64,000 nt of DNA from Oscillatoria acuminata PCC 6304 (GTDB taxonomy: Bacteria; Cyanobacteriota; Cyanobacteriia; Cyanobacteriales; Laspinemataceae), in the NCBI RefSeq assembly GCF_000317105.1, contig NC_019693.1, forward strand, positions 5,643,227-5,707,226. Direction: 5' to 3'. The notes below the pieces were generated by a model, which had not been told where the DNA came from, made no database searches, and worked only from the letters and a program-made list of their open reading frames with translations. Shown here in pieces: positions 55,017 to 63,477 of the stretch (positions within the stretch are counted from its first letter, which is position 1; every line of letters starts with the position of its first letter). The position numbers and the translations under genes are program-made.

Positions 55017-57245
55017 TTAAGCATTATCGGTTAACACCTCTTCAAAGGCAAAATCTGGGGCAGCCAGGACAAAAATGGTGGTGGGTAAACCGGCAGCGCG
55101 AGCTTGTAATTGTTCGTAATAGTCCGTATAATTTTCCCGAGGGGTTGCCATGCCGAGGAAGACTAAATCGGTGTCTTGGGAAGAGGTATGGAGAATGTCA
55201 TAAAAGGATTGTCCTTCCGCAATCAGCACTTGTGGAATCGCACCGATGCGTAATTTTTTGACCAAGGCGGCAATATTGGTTTCGGCAGACTCGGCAGCAG
55301 CGCGATCGGGGACGACGAGTTTGAGATAGACTTGGGCATTTTGCCATTGGCTGCTGCTGCGGACTAAATAGGCCAAAATCAACATCAGACCGCCATTGGC
55401 TTGTAATCCCCCCCACCATACATCAATCCGGCGACGTTTACCAAACCCCTTGTCCGCATTTTCGCGAAAGATAATCAGGTTCCGTTTGGCTTGGTGGAGG
55501 TTGGCGATCATGTTGCAATAGCGATCGCGATGGGAGGGTTCCTCACTATCTCCCAGTAAAATCGTGTTCGGCACTAAGGGTCCGAGTCCATAAATTTCTA
55601 CTAGATTTTCTGCACCAACAAAGGGGTCCGGGGCGGTAATTAATCTCACTAAGGCTTGAACCCCGCGCTTTTCTAAATAGTCCCGAATCGTGGCTTCCAG
55701 TTTGGTTTGTTGGGCTGTATCCCTAGACCCACTCGGGAGAACACTGGAAACCGTAATTAACCCGCGATTGTGAGTGAAGGCGGTGGCGAGTTCTATCAAA
55801 CTCCAGCGTCTTGTGGGTGCACCGGAAAGCACCAAAATGTGAGGTCGCCAGTTTTTGGTGTCCGGTTCGTGACTGAGGTTAAAAATCCCCGTGCGCACGA
55901 CTTCCATCCACAGTCCCCGACGCACATCTCCCCAGGCGGATTCGAGTTCCCGACGTTCTAACCAGATATAAATTCCCAGAACGATAATTCCGGCAACTAC
56001 GGTGGCGATCGCATCAATCAGAATCATCACGGCGATACAACCGATTGCACCGAGGAGGGAAATTGCCCAATGGACTCGAAAGGTAGGGCGATAGGATGGA
56101 CTTTGTAAAAAGCCTTCGATGCCTGCGGCTACATTTAAAACCATGTAGGTGGTTAAAAAGAACATCGTGAGGACCGGGGCGATCGTATTCAAATCCCCCA
56201 CTGCTACGGCGAGGGCGGCAATCCCCAAGGTGACGCAGGTGGCGATAAACGGCTCATCATCGGGTCCTCTTCCGTTCCCGAGTATCCGCATACTAGAGGG
56301 TAAAATGCCATCCCTTGCTAGGGATTGGAGGACCCGAGGTGCGCCTAAAATACTCCCCAAGGCACTGGATAAGGTCGCTCCCCAGACGCCCAGGAGAATG
56401 GCCGGTCCCCAGAAGGCCATTTCTTGCATAATCAAGGGATTGGCAATCAGGGTACTGGCATCGGCACGCATGGCGAGGAGGATAGGCAGTCCCATATAAA
56501 TCACATAGCCGGTCCCTACAGCAGCAAGGGTTCCCACGGGAATGGAACGGGAAGGGTCACGCAAGTCGCCGGACATTCCCACCCCCGCCATGATGCCGGT
56601 AACTGCTGGGAAGAAGACGGCAAAAACCACCCAGAAGGGTTCAGAATTTTCCGGTTTAGCGCCCCACAGTTCGATTACAGTGTTCTCGACAGGACTGCCG
56701 AAGGCGAAGGAGACTAGAGATAGGACGATCGCCGCCATGATGAAATATTGGGCGCGGATGGCGGTCCGGGCTGATTTCATGGCAAGCAGGGCCACGGCGA
56801 GGGTGGTGATTAAGGCGATCGCCCGTTGCATCGTTCTGAATTCCGGAAATGCTTCTACAACACTTTCAGCAAACCCGATGGTATAAAGGGCGACAGAAAG
56901 CCCTTGGGCAAAATAAAGGGGAATACCCACGGCACCGCCGGTTTCAATTCCCAGGGACCGGCTGATCATATAGTAGGCTCCCCCCACTCGCACCACGCGA
57001 TCAGTGGCGATCGCTGAAATGGAGAGGCCCGTAAAAAAGGTGATGGAGGTGGCGAGGGTGACGATAATCAGGGTACCAATTAAACCAACATTCCCTACCA
57101 CCCATCCAAATCTCAAGTACATGATTACCCCGAGAATGGTCAAAATCGACGGGGTATAAACGCCACCAAAGGTCCCCAAACCACCCGATACCGGAGGATT
57201 TACCGGGTCTGGCGACGGACGACGAAAGAAGGGAAAGCTCGGCAT
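55017..57245 (-). CDS. APC-superfamily, SLC12-like cation-chloride/amino-acid transporter
   Basis: 742 residues from ATG 57245. About 12 membrane helices occupy residues ~20-440, opening with GTFGGVYTPSILTILGVIMYLRFGWVVGNVG (in part), the hallmark of Na-K-Cl cotransporter relatives, then VGGAYYMISR. The C-terminal ~290 residues form a soluble domain (LVLSGAPTRRW; DTDLVFLGMATP near the end) like that of SLC12 proteins. The transported ion or solute is not determined; K+-Cl- or amino acid are the candidates. Upstream 57297-57668 holds a hairpin repeat and no gene. Confidence 0.88.
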   Translation of the reverse strand: MPSFPFFRRPSPDPVNPPVSGGLGTFGGVYTPSILTILGVIMYLRFGWVVGNVGLIGTLIIVTLATSITFFTGLSISAIATDRVVRVGGAYYMISRSLGIETGGAVGIPLYFAQGLSVALYTIGFAESVVEAFPEFRTMQRAIALITTLAVALLAMKSARTAIRAQYFIMAAIVLSLVSFAFGSPVENTVIELWGAKPENSEPFWVVFAVFFPAVTGIMAGVGMSGDLRDPSRSIPVGTLAAVGTGYVIYMGLPILLAMRADASTLIANPLIMQEMAFWGPAILLGVWGATLSSALGSILGAPRVLQSLARDGILPSSMRILGNGRGPDDEPFIATCVTLGIAALAVAVGDLNTIAPVLTMFFLTTYMVLNVAAGIEGFLQSPSYRPTFRVHWAISLLGAIGCIAVMILIDAIATVVAGIIVLGIYIWLERRELESAWGDVRRGLWMEVVRTGIFNLSHEPDTKNWRPHILVLSGAPTRRWSLIELATAFTHNRGLITVSSVLPSGSRDTAQQTKLEATIRDYLEKRGVQALVRLITAPDPFVGAENLVEIYGLGPLVPNTILLGDSEEPSHRDRYCNMIANLHQAKRNLIIFRENADKGFGKRRRIDVWWGGLQANGGLMLILAYLVRSSSQWQNAQVYLKLVVPDRAAAESAETNIAALVKKLRIGAIPQVLIAEGQSFYDILHTSSQDTDLVFLGMATPRENYTDYYEQLQARAAGLPTTIFVLAAPDFAFEEVLTDNA

Positions 57246-57380
57246 AACAACTGAATCATAACGATAACTACATCCCACCTTAGACGATTGCCGCACCAGA
57301 AGGCTCCTTAATGTTGGAGAGCGTGCTCAGGGGATTGCAAAATATAAATCATCCAACCTTTCAACTGAAAGGAACGTATG

Positions 57381-57430
57381 TGTCGGAGTAAATGCGCAGG
57401 CCCCAGAGGGCCTGCGCATTTACTCCGACA
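57381..57430. repeat. Perfect 23-bp inverted repeat
   Basis: TGTCGGAGTAAATGCGCAGG plus CCC (57381-57403) and its exact complement (57408-57430) with a CAGA loop. It lies between the divergent transporter and oxidoreductase genes; being intergenic and strand-symmetric it could be a terminator-like or mobile hairpin. Confidence 0.9.
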
Positions 57431-57668
57431 TTGACGGGGTTACTCTGTTGATCTACGAACGAACGTTTTGGAGATTTTATTTTTTGGAGTTCCCTCAAAC
57501 CAGGGGAGCAAGGAATCGGGATTGCTCAACGTTCCCTTTCATCGAATCGATAGAACAACAGACCGGATTTCTCACCCTTGATCCCAACTAATCCTCAAGA
57601 TAGATATCAGTTGCATCAACCTGCTTTTACCCTTATGCTAAGGCAAATATTCGTGAAGGAGATTTAGA

Positions 57669-59006
57669 ATGCAACGCCTACTGATGAGAAGTCCAGTAGC
57701 GGTAGCCGCGTTCTGGATTGCTTTATATATTGCGATCGCGCTTTTACCCTTGCTGGTGCTGATTTTGCACGCCCCTCCGGAAGCCAGAGATTTCTGGACA
57801 GAATTTTCCGTTGCCCTCGGGTTTATCGGATTAGCGATGATTGCCCTACAGTTTGCCTTAACCGCTCGGATCAATCGCATCGAGTCTTCTTATGGCATTG
57901 ATATCATCCTCCAGTTTCACCGATACATTTCTCTTGTCGCCTTTACCCTGATTATTATCCATCCGTTAATTTTATTTATTAACGAACCGGAAACCCTAGA
58001 ACTGTTAAACGTTTTCCAAGCACCTTGGCGGGCGAGATTTGCCGTGACAGGCACCGTGGCGCTGATTATTCTGGTGATTACCTCAGTCTGGCGTCAACGC
58101 TTGGGGATTCCCTACGAGGAATGGCGGATTGCTCATGGCATTTTAGCCGTGTGCGCCGTGGGGTTTGGCATCGCACACGCTGTCGGCGTTGGCTATTACT
58201 TAAACTTCTTTTGGAAAGTTGTGCTATGGAGTGCAGTCGGGTTTTTAGCCTTATTGCTGTTAATCTATGTGCGCCTGGTTAAACCCTGGTTAATGACCCG
58301 CAAGCTCTATCTAGTCGAAGAAGTCATCCCCCAACGCGGAGATGTTTGGACTTTGGCTTTGAGACCCAGAGGTCATGAGGGTATCACATTTGAACCCGGT
58401 CAATTTGCCTGGATTACCCTAGAAATTTCTCCCTTTCGGATGCGCGAACATCCCTTTTCCATGTCCTCTTCTGGAGACCATGCCGAACGCTTAGAGTTTA
58501 GTATCAAAGCATTAGGAGATTTCACCAAAACCATTAAGGATGTGAAACCGGGGACGAAAGCCTTCCTCGATGGACCTTATGGCACCTTTACCATCGACAA
58601 ATATTGGGATGCGGCGGGATTTGTTCTAGTGGCTGGAGGGATTGGAATTACGCCCATGATGAGTATGTTGGTGACTGCCTGTGAACGAAAAGATGACCGT
58701 CCTTTCTTGTTGATTTATGGGAGCAAAACCTGGGACGATATCACTTTTCGAGAAGAATTAGAAGCCCTCAAAGACGAGTTAGACCTGAAAATTGTCCATG
58801 TGTTGAGAGAACCCCCGGAAGATTGGGACGGAGAAACAGGCTATGTGGATCAGGAGCTTTTGGAAAAATATATGCCGACTCATGCCGGAAGTCGTCAATA
58901 TTTTATCTGTGCCTCACCGAAAATGATGGATCAGGTAGAAGCGGCATTTTATGAGCTAGATGTGCCGGTCACTCATGTCCACATGGAGCATTTTAATTTA
59001 GTGTAA
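57669..59006 (+). CDS. Ferric-reductase-like membrane flavocytochrome
   Basis: 445 residues. Residues ~15-215 have six or so membrane helices with paired histidines (QFHRYISL, IIHPLIL, WRIAHGI, IAHAVG) expected to hold b-type haems. Then an FAD-binding segment (EHPFSMSSSG) and an NAD(P)-binding domain (VLVAGGIGITPMMSML, ending FICASPKMMDQVE). The plan is shared with NADPH oxidases, ferric reductases and cyanobacterial relatives. Physiological acceptor (Fe(III), Cu(II) or O2) unknown. It is followed by a very small membrane-protein gene with its own ribosome site. Confidence 0.9.
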   Translation: MQRLLMRSPVAVAAFWIALYIAIALLPLLVLILHAPPEARDFWTEFSVALGFIGLAMIALQFALTARINRIESSYGIDIILQFHRYISLVAFTLIIIHPLILFINEPETLELLNVFQAPWRARFAVTGTVALIILVITSVWRQRLGIPYEEWRIAHGILAVCAVGFGIAHAVGVGYYLNFFWKVVLWSAVGFLALLLLIYVRLVKPWLMTRKLYLVEEVIPQRGDVWTLALRPRGHEGITFEPGQFAWITLEISPFRMREHPFSMSSSGDHAERLEFSIKALGDFTKTIKDVKPGTKAFLDGPYGTFTIDKYWDAAGFVLVAGGIGITPMMSMLVTACERKDDRPFLLIYGSKTWDDITFREELEALKDELDLKIVHVLREPPEDWDGETGYVDQELLEKYMPTHAGSRQYFICASPKMMDQVEAAFYELDVPVTHVHMEHFNLV

Positions 59007-59037
59007 TGCCTGATTGAATTTAAACAAGGAGAGTCAA

Positions 59038-59184
59038 ATGCGTTATAGTATCATGCTGCAAATTGTGGCAATTATTACGGTGATTTTGTTAGCGAATGCT
59101 GCGTTATTTGCCTGGTTACAAAACCGTCCGGGTCCTTCCCAGCAAACCACCGAGGGCTGGGTTAAATCAGGGAGCAACTGTTGA
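59038..59184 (+). CDS. 48-residue single-pass membrane peptide
   Basis: An ORF shorter than the usual cut-off: ATG 59038, preceded by AAGGAGAG at a spacing of 6 bases, stop TGA 59182-59184. The product starts MRYSIMLQIVAIITVILL, continues with LANAALFAWLQN (one transmembrane helix over residues ~6-28) and ends with a polar tail to Cys48. The frame begins 31 bases after the oxidoreductase stop, same strand. Good ribosome site, helix-like composition and operon position support a real gene, probably a small subunit or modulator of the oxidoreductase. Confidence 0.7.
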   Translation: MRYSIMLQIVAIITVILLANAALFAWLQNRPGPSQQTTEGWVKSGSNC

Positions 59185-59265
59185 GCCACTGTCCGGGTTG
59201 GGAATGAGTCCTGATCCGCTATAGCCTACCCTCCTCGTCAGTCCCCTGATGCTCGGGTGAACCGT

Positions 59266-60600
59266 CTATTTTCCCGGGGAGGGTAAGCGCTTGTTAACCG
59301 AGGGGGATTTGGGGGTGGTGGGGAGGGTAATGATTAAATTTGTGCCAACGCCCTCGGCGGGACTGTCCAGGGAGATTTCCCCACCGAGCAAATCTACGGA
59401 TTTTTTAACGATCGCCAATCCTAAACCTGCGCCAGGAATATCCCCCACGTTATTCCCTCGATAAAAGATGTTAAACAGGTGAGGGAGATCTTCGGGTAAA
59501 ATCCCTAAGCCCTGGTCGCGAAAGGTCAAAACAATCTGTGTCTTTTCACAGTGTAAAAACACGTTTATTTCGCTGGATTCAGGAGTAAATTTGAAACAGT
59601 TTGACAGGATATTGCGAAAAATATGGCGGAACAATTTAGTATTTATACAAACCGAGGGATAGTCTCCAGTGGCCTGAAAATTAATCGAGCGTTCGCCGGG
59701 GTTATAAAGATGCTTATATTCTTCTATTAGCTTCAAACAAAATTTTTCTAAATCAACTTGAAAAGATTTAAAATAAGAAGAATCTTTATCTTCATTAAAA
59801 ATTAAAATATCATCTAAAAGTAAAGTCATTTGTTTAATCGCACCCCGAATTTTTTCAAAAATTGGACTGCGTTTGGATTGCTTTACTCCGTCACTATATC
59901 GCTCTAGCAGTTGCGTGCATAGATGAATCGTATTCAGGGGGGTGCGAAATTCATTGGAAAGGATTTGAATAAATCGGGACTTCATCAGATGGAGTTCTCG
60001 TTGTACTGCCAGATCTTGGCGATTTTTTTCCGCTTCTTTTAAATCGCTAATATTGCGAATCAACCAGCGAAACCCCATCGGATTACCCTGAATATCCTGA
60101 ACCCTAGAAACAGAAATTGCAGCGGGAAATGACTCGCGATCGCGCGGGAGCATTTGCACTTCCCATTCCGTTAATGGTCCTACGGTTTTGAGTTGCTCTA
60201 GTTGGCTGCGAAAGGCACTCCGTTCTTCTAGTACCACAAAAACTGCCAGGGGTTTCGCAATCAGAAAGGGGCGACGCCAGTTAAATAACTGTTCCGCTGC
60301 CGCATTCGCTTCTTCAATCACTCCAAGGGCATTCGTCACCAAATAAGGGTCCGGTGCCTCTTCAAATAACTGTTGATAGCGCTCCCGCTCTATTTCTACT
60401 TCTTCCCGAGTCGAGAGCAGTTGTTGATTTTGCTCCTGAAGCTCCTCCGTTGCCACGTGCAGTTCTTCCAATGCCGTTGAGAGTTCGCCAAACACCTGTT
60501 CTAACAAGTCCGGTGGAGGGGAAGAAAACTCCTGGGCGAGTTGTTGCATCTGCTCTAAACGCACTCTAGCCTGTTCAATTTGTCCCGTGAAATTTTCCAT
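59266..60600 (-). CDS. PAS-histidine-kinase protein with Asn in place of the phospho-accepting His
   Basis: 444 residues: N-terminal coiled coil (~1-75), PAS domain (~76-205, PYLVTNALGVIEEANAAAEQLF in part), a dimerisation segment and an HATPase domain (N box ILSNCFKF, G1 DQGLGI, G2 GAGLGLAIV). The H box reads ILSNEFRTPLNT; the residue where HE(F/L)RTPL has histidine is Asn216 (codon AAT, plus-strand 59953-59955). The ATP site is intact, so it may bind ATP but cannot phosphorylate itself in the usual way. It lies downstream of the CheR-PAS gene on the same strand with a 199-bp gap. Start ATG 60600. Confidence 0.9.
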   Translation of the reverse strand: MENFTGQIEQARVRLEQMQQLAQEFSSPPPDLLEQVFGELSTALEELHVATEELQEQNQQLLSTREEVEIERERYQQLFEEAPDPYLVTNALGVIEEANAAAEQLFNWRRPFLIAKPLAVFVVLEERSAFRSQLEQLKTVGPLTEWEVQMLPRDRESFPAAISVSRVQDIQGNPMGFRWLIRNISDLKEAEKNRQDLAVQRELHLMKSRFIQILSNEFRTPLNTIHLCTQLLERYSDGVKQSKRSPIFEKIRGAIKQMTLLLDDILIFNEDKDSSYFKSFQVDLEKFCLKLIEEYKHLYNPGERSINFQATGDYPSVCINTKLFRHIFRNILSNCFKFTPESSEINVFLHCEKTQIVLTFRDQGLGILPEDLPHLFNIFYRGNNVGDIPGAGLGLAIVKKSVDLLGGEISLDSPAEGVGTNLIITLPTTPKSPSVNKRLPSPGK

Positions 60601-60799
60601 CCTATTTCTCTATCTCGTTTCAGTTCTAACTTCAGGATAGTAGCTAATCGCATAATGCATCCACCGAACAGAAAGAACCATAACAAAATAAACCCGGGAG
60701 TCAGTGGGGGTTCTCGGTTGATCCGGTGATGATTTTCGGGCGATCGAGGCCCAAATCCCACGCGGGAGATAGAGACTGGACTCAAGAAGACCGCCCCAG

Positions 60800-62644
60800 T
60801 TAAACTTCCTTGATTAAAAGAATCACCCCATGAGGTTCTTTGCTCCCATCTTTAAGTGGATTAAAGCTCAGGCGGCACTGAATCGACCCACCCTGACGAT
60901 TCAAAGCATCGATGAGGATTTCTTGACCCGGTTGTGTGCCACTCAAGCATTGATAAAGGGGGTCGCGCAGACGTTCCACAGGTAAGCCAATATCCAGGTT
61001 AAAGAGAGATTGTTTCTGCACTTCATCCGCTTTTGGTCCCCAGAGATTTTGGGCCGCTTCGTTCCAAGTTTGAATTTGGAATTGACGGTCTACCACAATC
61101 ACCGCTGATTGCAGACTAGCAAAAATAGACTCTAAAAAAACATTACATTGATTCAGTTCTATGGTTTTTTGCCCGAGGTCATCATTGATAGTTTGAAGTT
61201 CCTCATTGCTGGATTGAAGTTCCTCATTCATCGTCTCTAGTTCTTCATTGGTAGACTGGAGTTCTTCATTGGTCGTCTCCAGTTCTTCATGGCTGGACTG
61301 GAGTTCCTCGTTAGTCGTCTCCAGTTCCTCATTGCTGGACTGGAGTTCCTCATTCACCGTTTCGAGTTCCTGGTTAGACCGTTCCAGTTGCTCTTGTAAC
61401 TGGTGATAGCGAGTGACTTCGTTAAACGTGATACTCACGCCGAGGGGAGCGCTGGTATTTTGCTGTAACGGGGAGATTTCGATATCCAAATACTGAACGC
61501 TGCCATCGCTCCAAGTGCGGATCACATCGCTGACGAGAATCGAGTTGCCTTCTTTGTAGACCCGTTCAATCTGCGATCGCAACTCCACGGGACGGTAAGA
61601 AATTTCTAAATCCTGGAACCGTCGTCCCAGGTCCTGACGGTCAATGCCAAAACGGGACCGAGCTAACTGATTGGCTAGGACGAGATTGCTGTCAGAGTCT
61701 ACTATAATTTGCGCCAGAGGGATCGCATTAAAAGCGGCCTCCAACAGGCGGATATTTAAAGTCGATCGCCTCCCGGCTTCTTCTGTTCTATTCTGCGCTA
61801 AGACTAAAAGGCGATCGCGCCGGTCCATTTTTCGCACTTTCTGAAAGATCCGGTGCTGTAAGTTTAAGGGACTAAACAGATCGCTGTGAGTGAGTAGCAT
61901 TTCGGCTTTACCCAAAAATACAAAGCCCGTATCTTTGAGTGAAAAATGAAAGCGAGCCAGAACCCGCTTTTGGGTTTCTGCATTAAAATACATCAGGGTG
62001 TTGCGGCATATCAGCAAATCCAGGCGAGAAATGGGAGCATCATGAATCAAGTCATGACGACCAAAGATGACTAGCCGACGCAGATCCCCATCCAATCCGA
62101 AGCGATCGCCGACCCGCCTAAAGTATCGCTGCTGGAATTCCTCCGAGATAGACTCGATATCTTTGGCTTTATAGGTGGCATTCCGTGCCTGTGTCAAGGC
62201 TTCCTCATCTACATCGGTGGCGTAAATTTTCACCCGTCGCAGACAGTCTTCAATGCCGAGGGTTTCTACGAGTAAAATCGCCAAGGTGTAGGCTTCTTCT
62301 CCCGAGGCACAACCCGCAGTCCAGAAGCGTAGGGGTTCTTCTGGGGATTTGTGTTTGATAATCTGCGGCAGGGTATGGGAGGCTAAGTATTTCCATGCCG
62401 TGAGATCTCGAAAAAAGCTAGTAACGTTAATTAAGATGGTGTTGAATAAGGCGGGGAATTCTTCTGGGTGAACTTTCAAGTATTCCAGGTAATCCCCAAA
62501 GTTGTCAATCTGATGCACCTGCATTCGCTTGGTGACTCGACGCTGGAGGGAGGAGCGCTTATATCCAACAAAATCAAAGCCGCGCGATTGGCGCAGATAC
62601 TCTAGAAGTGCTTCAAATATTGAAGTCTGATCATTTGCAGTCAT
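60800..62644 (-). CDS. CheR-type methyltransferase with coiled coil and PAS domain
   Basis: 614 residues. CheR N domain (~5-70, RGFDFVGYKRSSLQRRV), then the SAM-binding domain (~75-275: FFRD, FWTAGCASGEEAYT, KIYATDVDE, ICRNTLMYF). Next a PAS domain (~305-420), a long coiled coil (~415-500) made of near-identical EELQSSNEELETTN units, and a final PAS domain (~500-614, VIVVDRQFQIQTWNEAAQNLWG in part). CheR methylates glutamates of chemoreceptors in chemotaxis; CheR-PAS hybrids in cyanobacteria are usually part of a CheB-CheR-histidine-kinase protein, but no CheB domain or receptor is present here. The methyl substrate is unknown. Confidence 0.92.
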   Translation of the reverse strand: MTANDQTSIFEALLEYLRQSRGFDFVGYKRSSLQRRVTKRMQVHQIDNFGDYLEYLKVHPEEFPALFNTILINVTSFFRDLTAWKYLASHTLPQIIKHKSPEEPLRFWTAGCASGEEAYTLAILLVETLGIEDCLRRVKIYATDVDEEALTQARNATYKAKDIESISEEFQQRYFRRVGDRFGLDGDLRRLVIFGRHDLIHDAPISRLDLLICRNTLMYFNAETQKRVLARFHFSLKDTGFVFLGKAEMLLTHSDLFSPLNLQHRIFQKVRKMDRRDRLLVLAQNRTEEAGRRSTLNIRLLEAAFNAIPLAQIIVDSDSNLVLANQLARSRFGIDRQDLGRRFQDLEISYRPVELRSQIERVYKEGNSILVSDVIRTWSDGSVQYLDIEISPLQQNTSAPLGVSITFNEVTRYHQLQEQLERSNQELETVNEELQSSNEELETTNEELQSSHEELETTNEELQSTNEELETMNEELQSSNEELQTINDDLGQKTIELNQCNVFLESIFASLQSAVIVVDRQFQIQTWNEAAQNLWGPKADEVQKQSLFNLDIGLPVERLRDPLYQCLSGTQPGQEILIDALNRQGGSIQCRLSFNPLKDGSKEPHGVILLIKEV

Positions 62645-63216
62645 TGTTGATGGGTTGATGAGGACGCAGTTTAGAGAGGATATAAGAGAATCAGCGAAGG
62701 TAAGTTAGCATCGCAGTACAAACTTTATGTTTTATCATAAAAGTTACTGTCGCAATAGTGGCTCTTACCGATTTCTGTAGATTTTCAAGGTTGACCCCTG
62801 GTTGCCTGCTCTGGCACTGCGGTGGCTCAAAATCTCCGATAGTTAATCCGGAAGTCTATTCTCGGATTGTGGATTGAGATGTGGTCGGATGAACATCGGG
62901 AGTAGGACAGTCCCGAGGGAGGTCCCCGGGTAGGCGGTTGGAGAGAACTGGCCCGTCTGCTGGAAATCCGGAGAGCTACAATATTAAAAGCCGACGGATT
63001 AACAAGGGGCGATCGCATTGGCCGGAGATATTTGTGCCTTATCTCATTGATTAATACCTCTAATTAGGTAGCAGATTGAATAAATTTTTAGGGAAAAGGG
63101 TTTAGGTGACTCCTGATTACCTATATTCTTCAATCATACCCCTATTTAATGGGTTTGGACGAGATGGATTTTATCCTTTAAAATTTAAGAGATAAATTCT
63201 CAAAATTCCCAAAGCA
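62645..63216. other. Intergenic region between the divergent CheR and SipA genes
   Basis: No gene is supported in 572 bases. A small inverted TTTATGTTTTATCATAAAA segment lies at 62724-62742. Both divergent promoters should lie here, but no -10/-35 pair is convincing enough to mark. Confidence 0.5.
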
Positions 63217-63477
63217 ATGTCAAAAGAATTCACCCTGGGCGATCGCGTCCGGGTTGTCGCCTTACCCGCCTACCTCAAAACCGCTGAACCCATCCCCATG
63301 CTCCGTCCACCCAACGCCGTCAGCTTGGGGGAAGAAGGTACAATTTTTGATCGCAAACCCGGAGGATATTGGAGCGTCCGCTTTAAAAAAGGGGCGTTTC
63401 TCATCGAAAGCCACTATATTGAACCCATCCAGGAATCCGTAGAAACATCTCAGGAAGGAACCACCGAAAACGAATGA
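63217..63477 (+). CDS. sipA: SipA, NblS-interacting regulatory protein (DUF3148)
   Basis: 86 residues with the DUF3148 plan: GDRVRVVALPAYLKTAEPIPMLRPPN (in part), LGEEGTIFDRKPGGYWSVRFKKGAFLIESHYIE (in part). SipA binds the light- and nutrient-stress kinase NblS and tunes its signalling in Synechococcus; the basic SH3-like fold is common to the family. The tail is acidic. Its stop TGA overlaps the ATG of the next gene (ATGA), so the two are translationally coupled. Confidence 0.88.
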   Translation: MSKEFTLGDRVRVVALPAYLKTAEPIPMLRPPNAVSLGEEGTIFDRKPGGYWSVRFKKGAFLIESHYIEPIQESVETSQEGTTENE

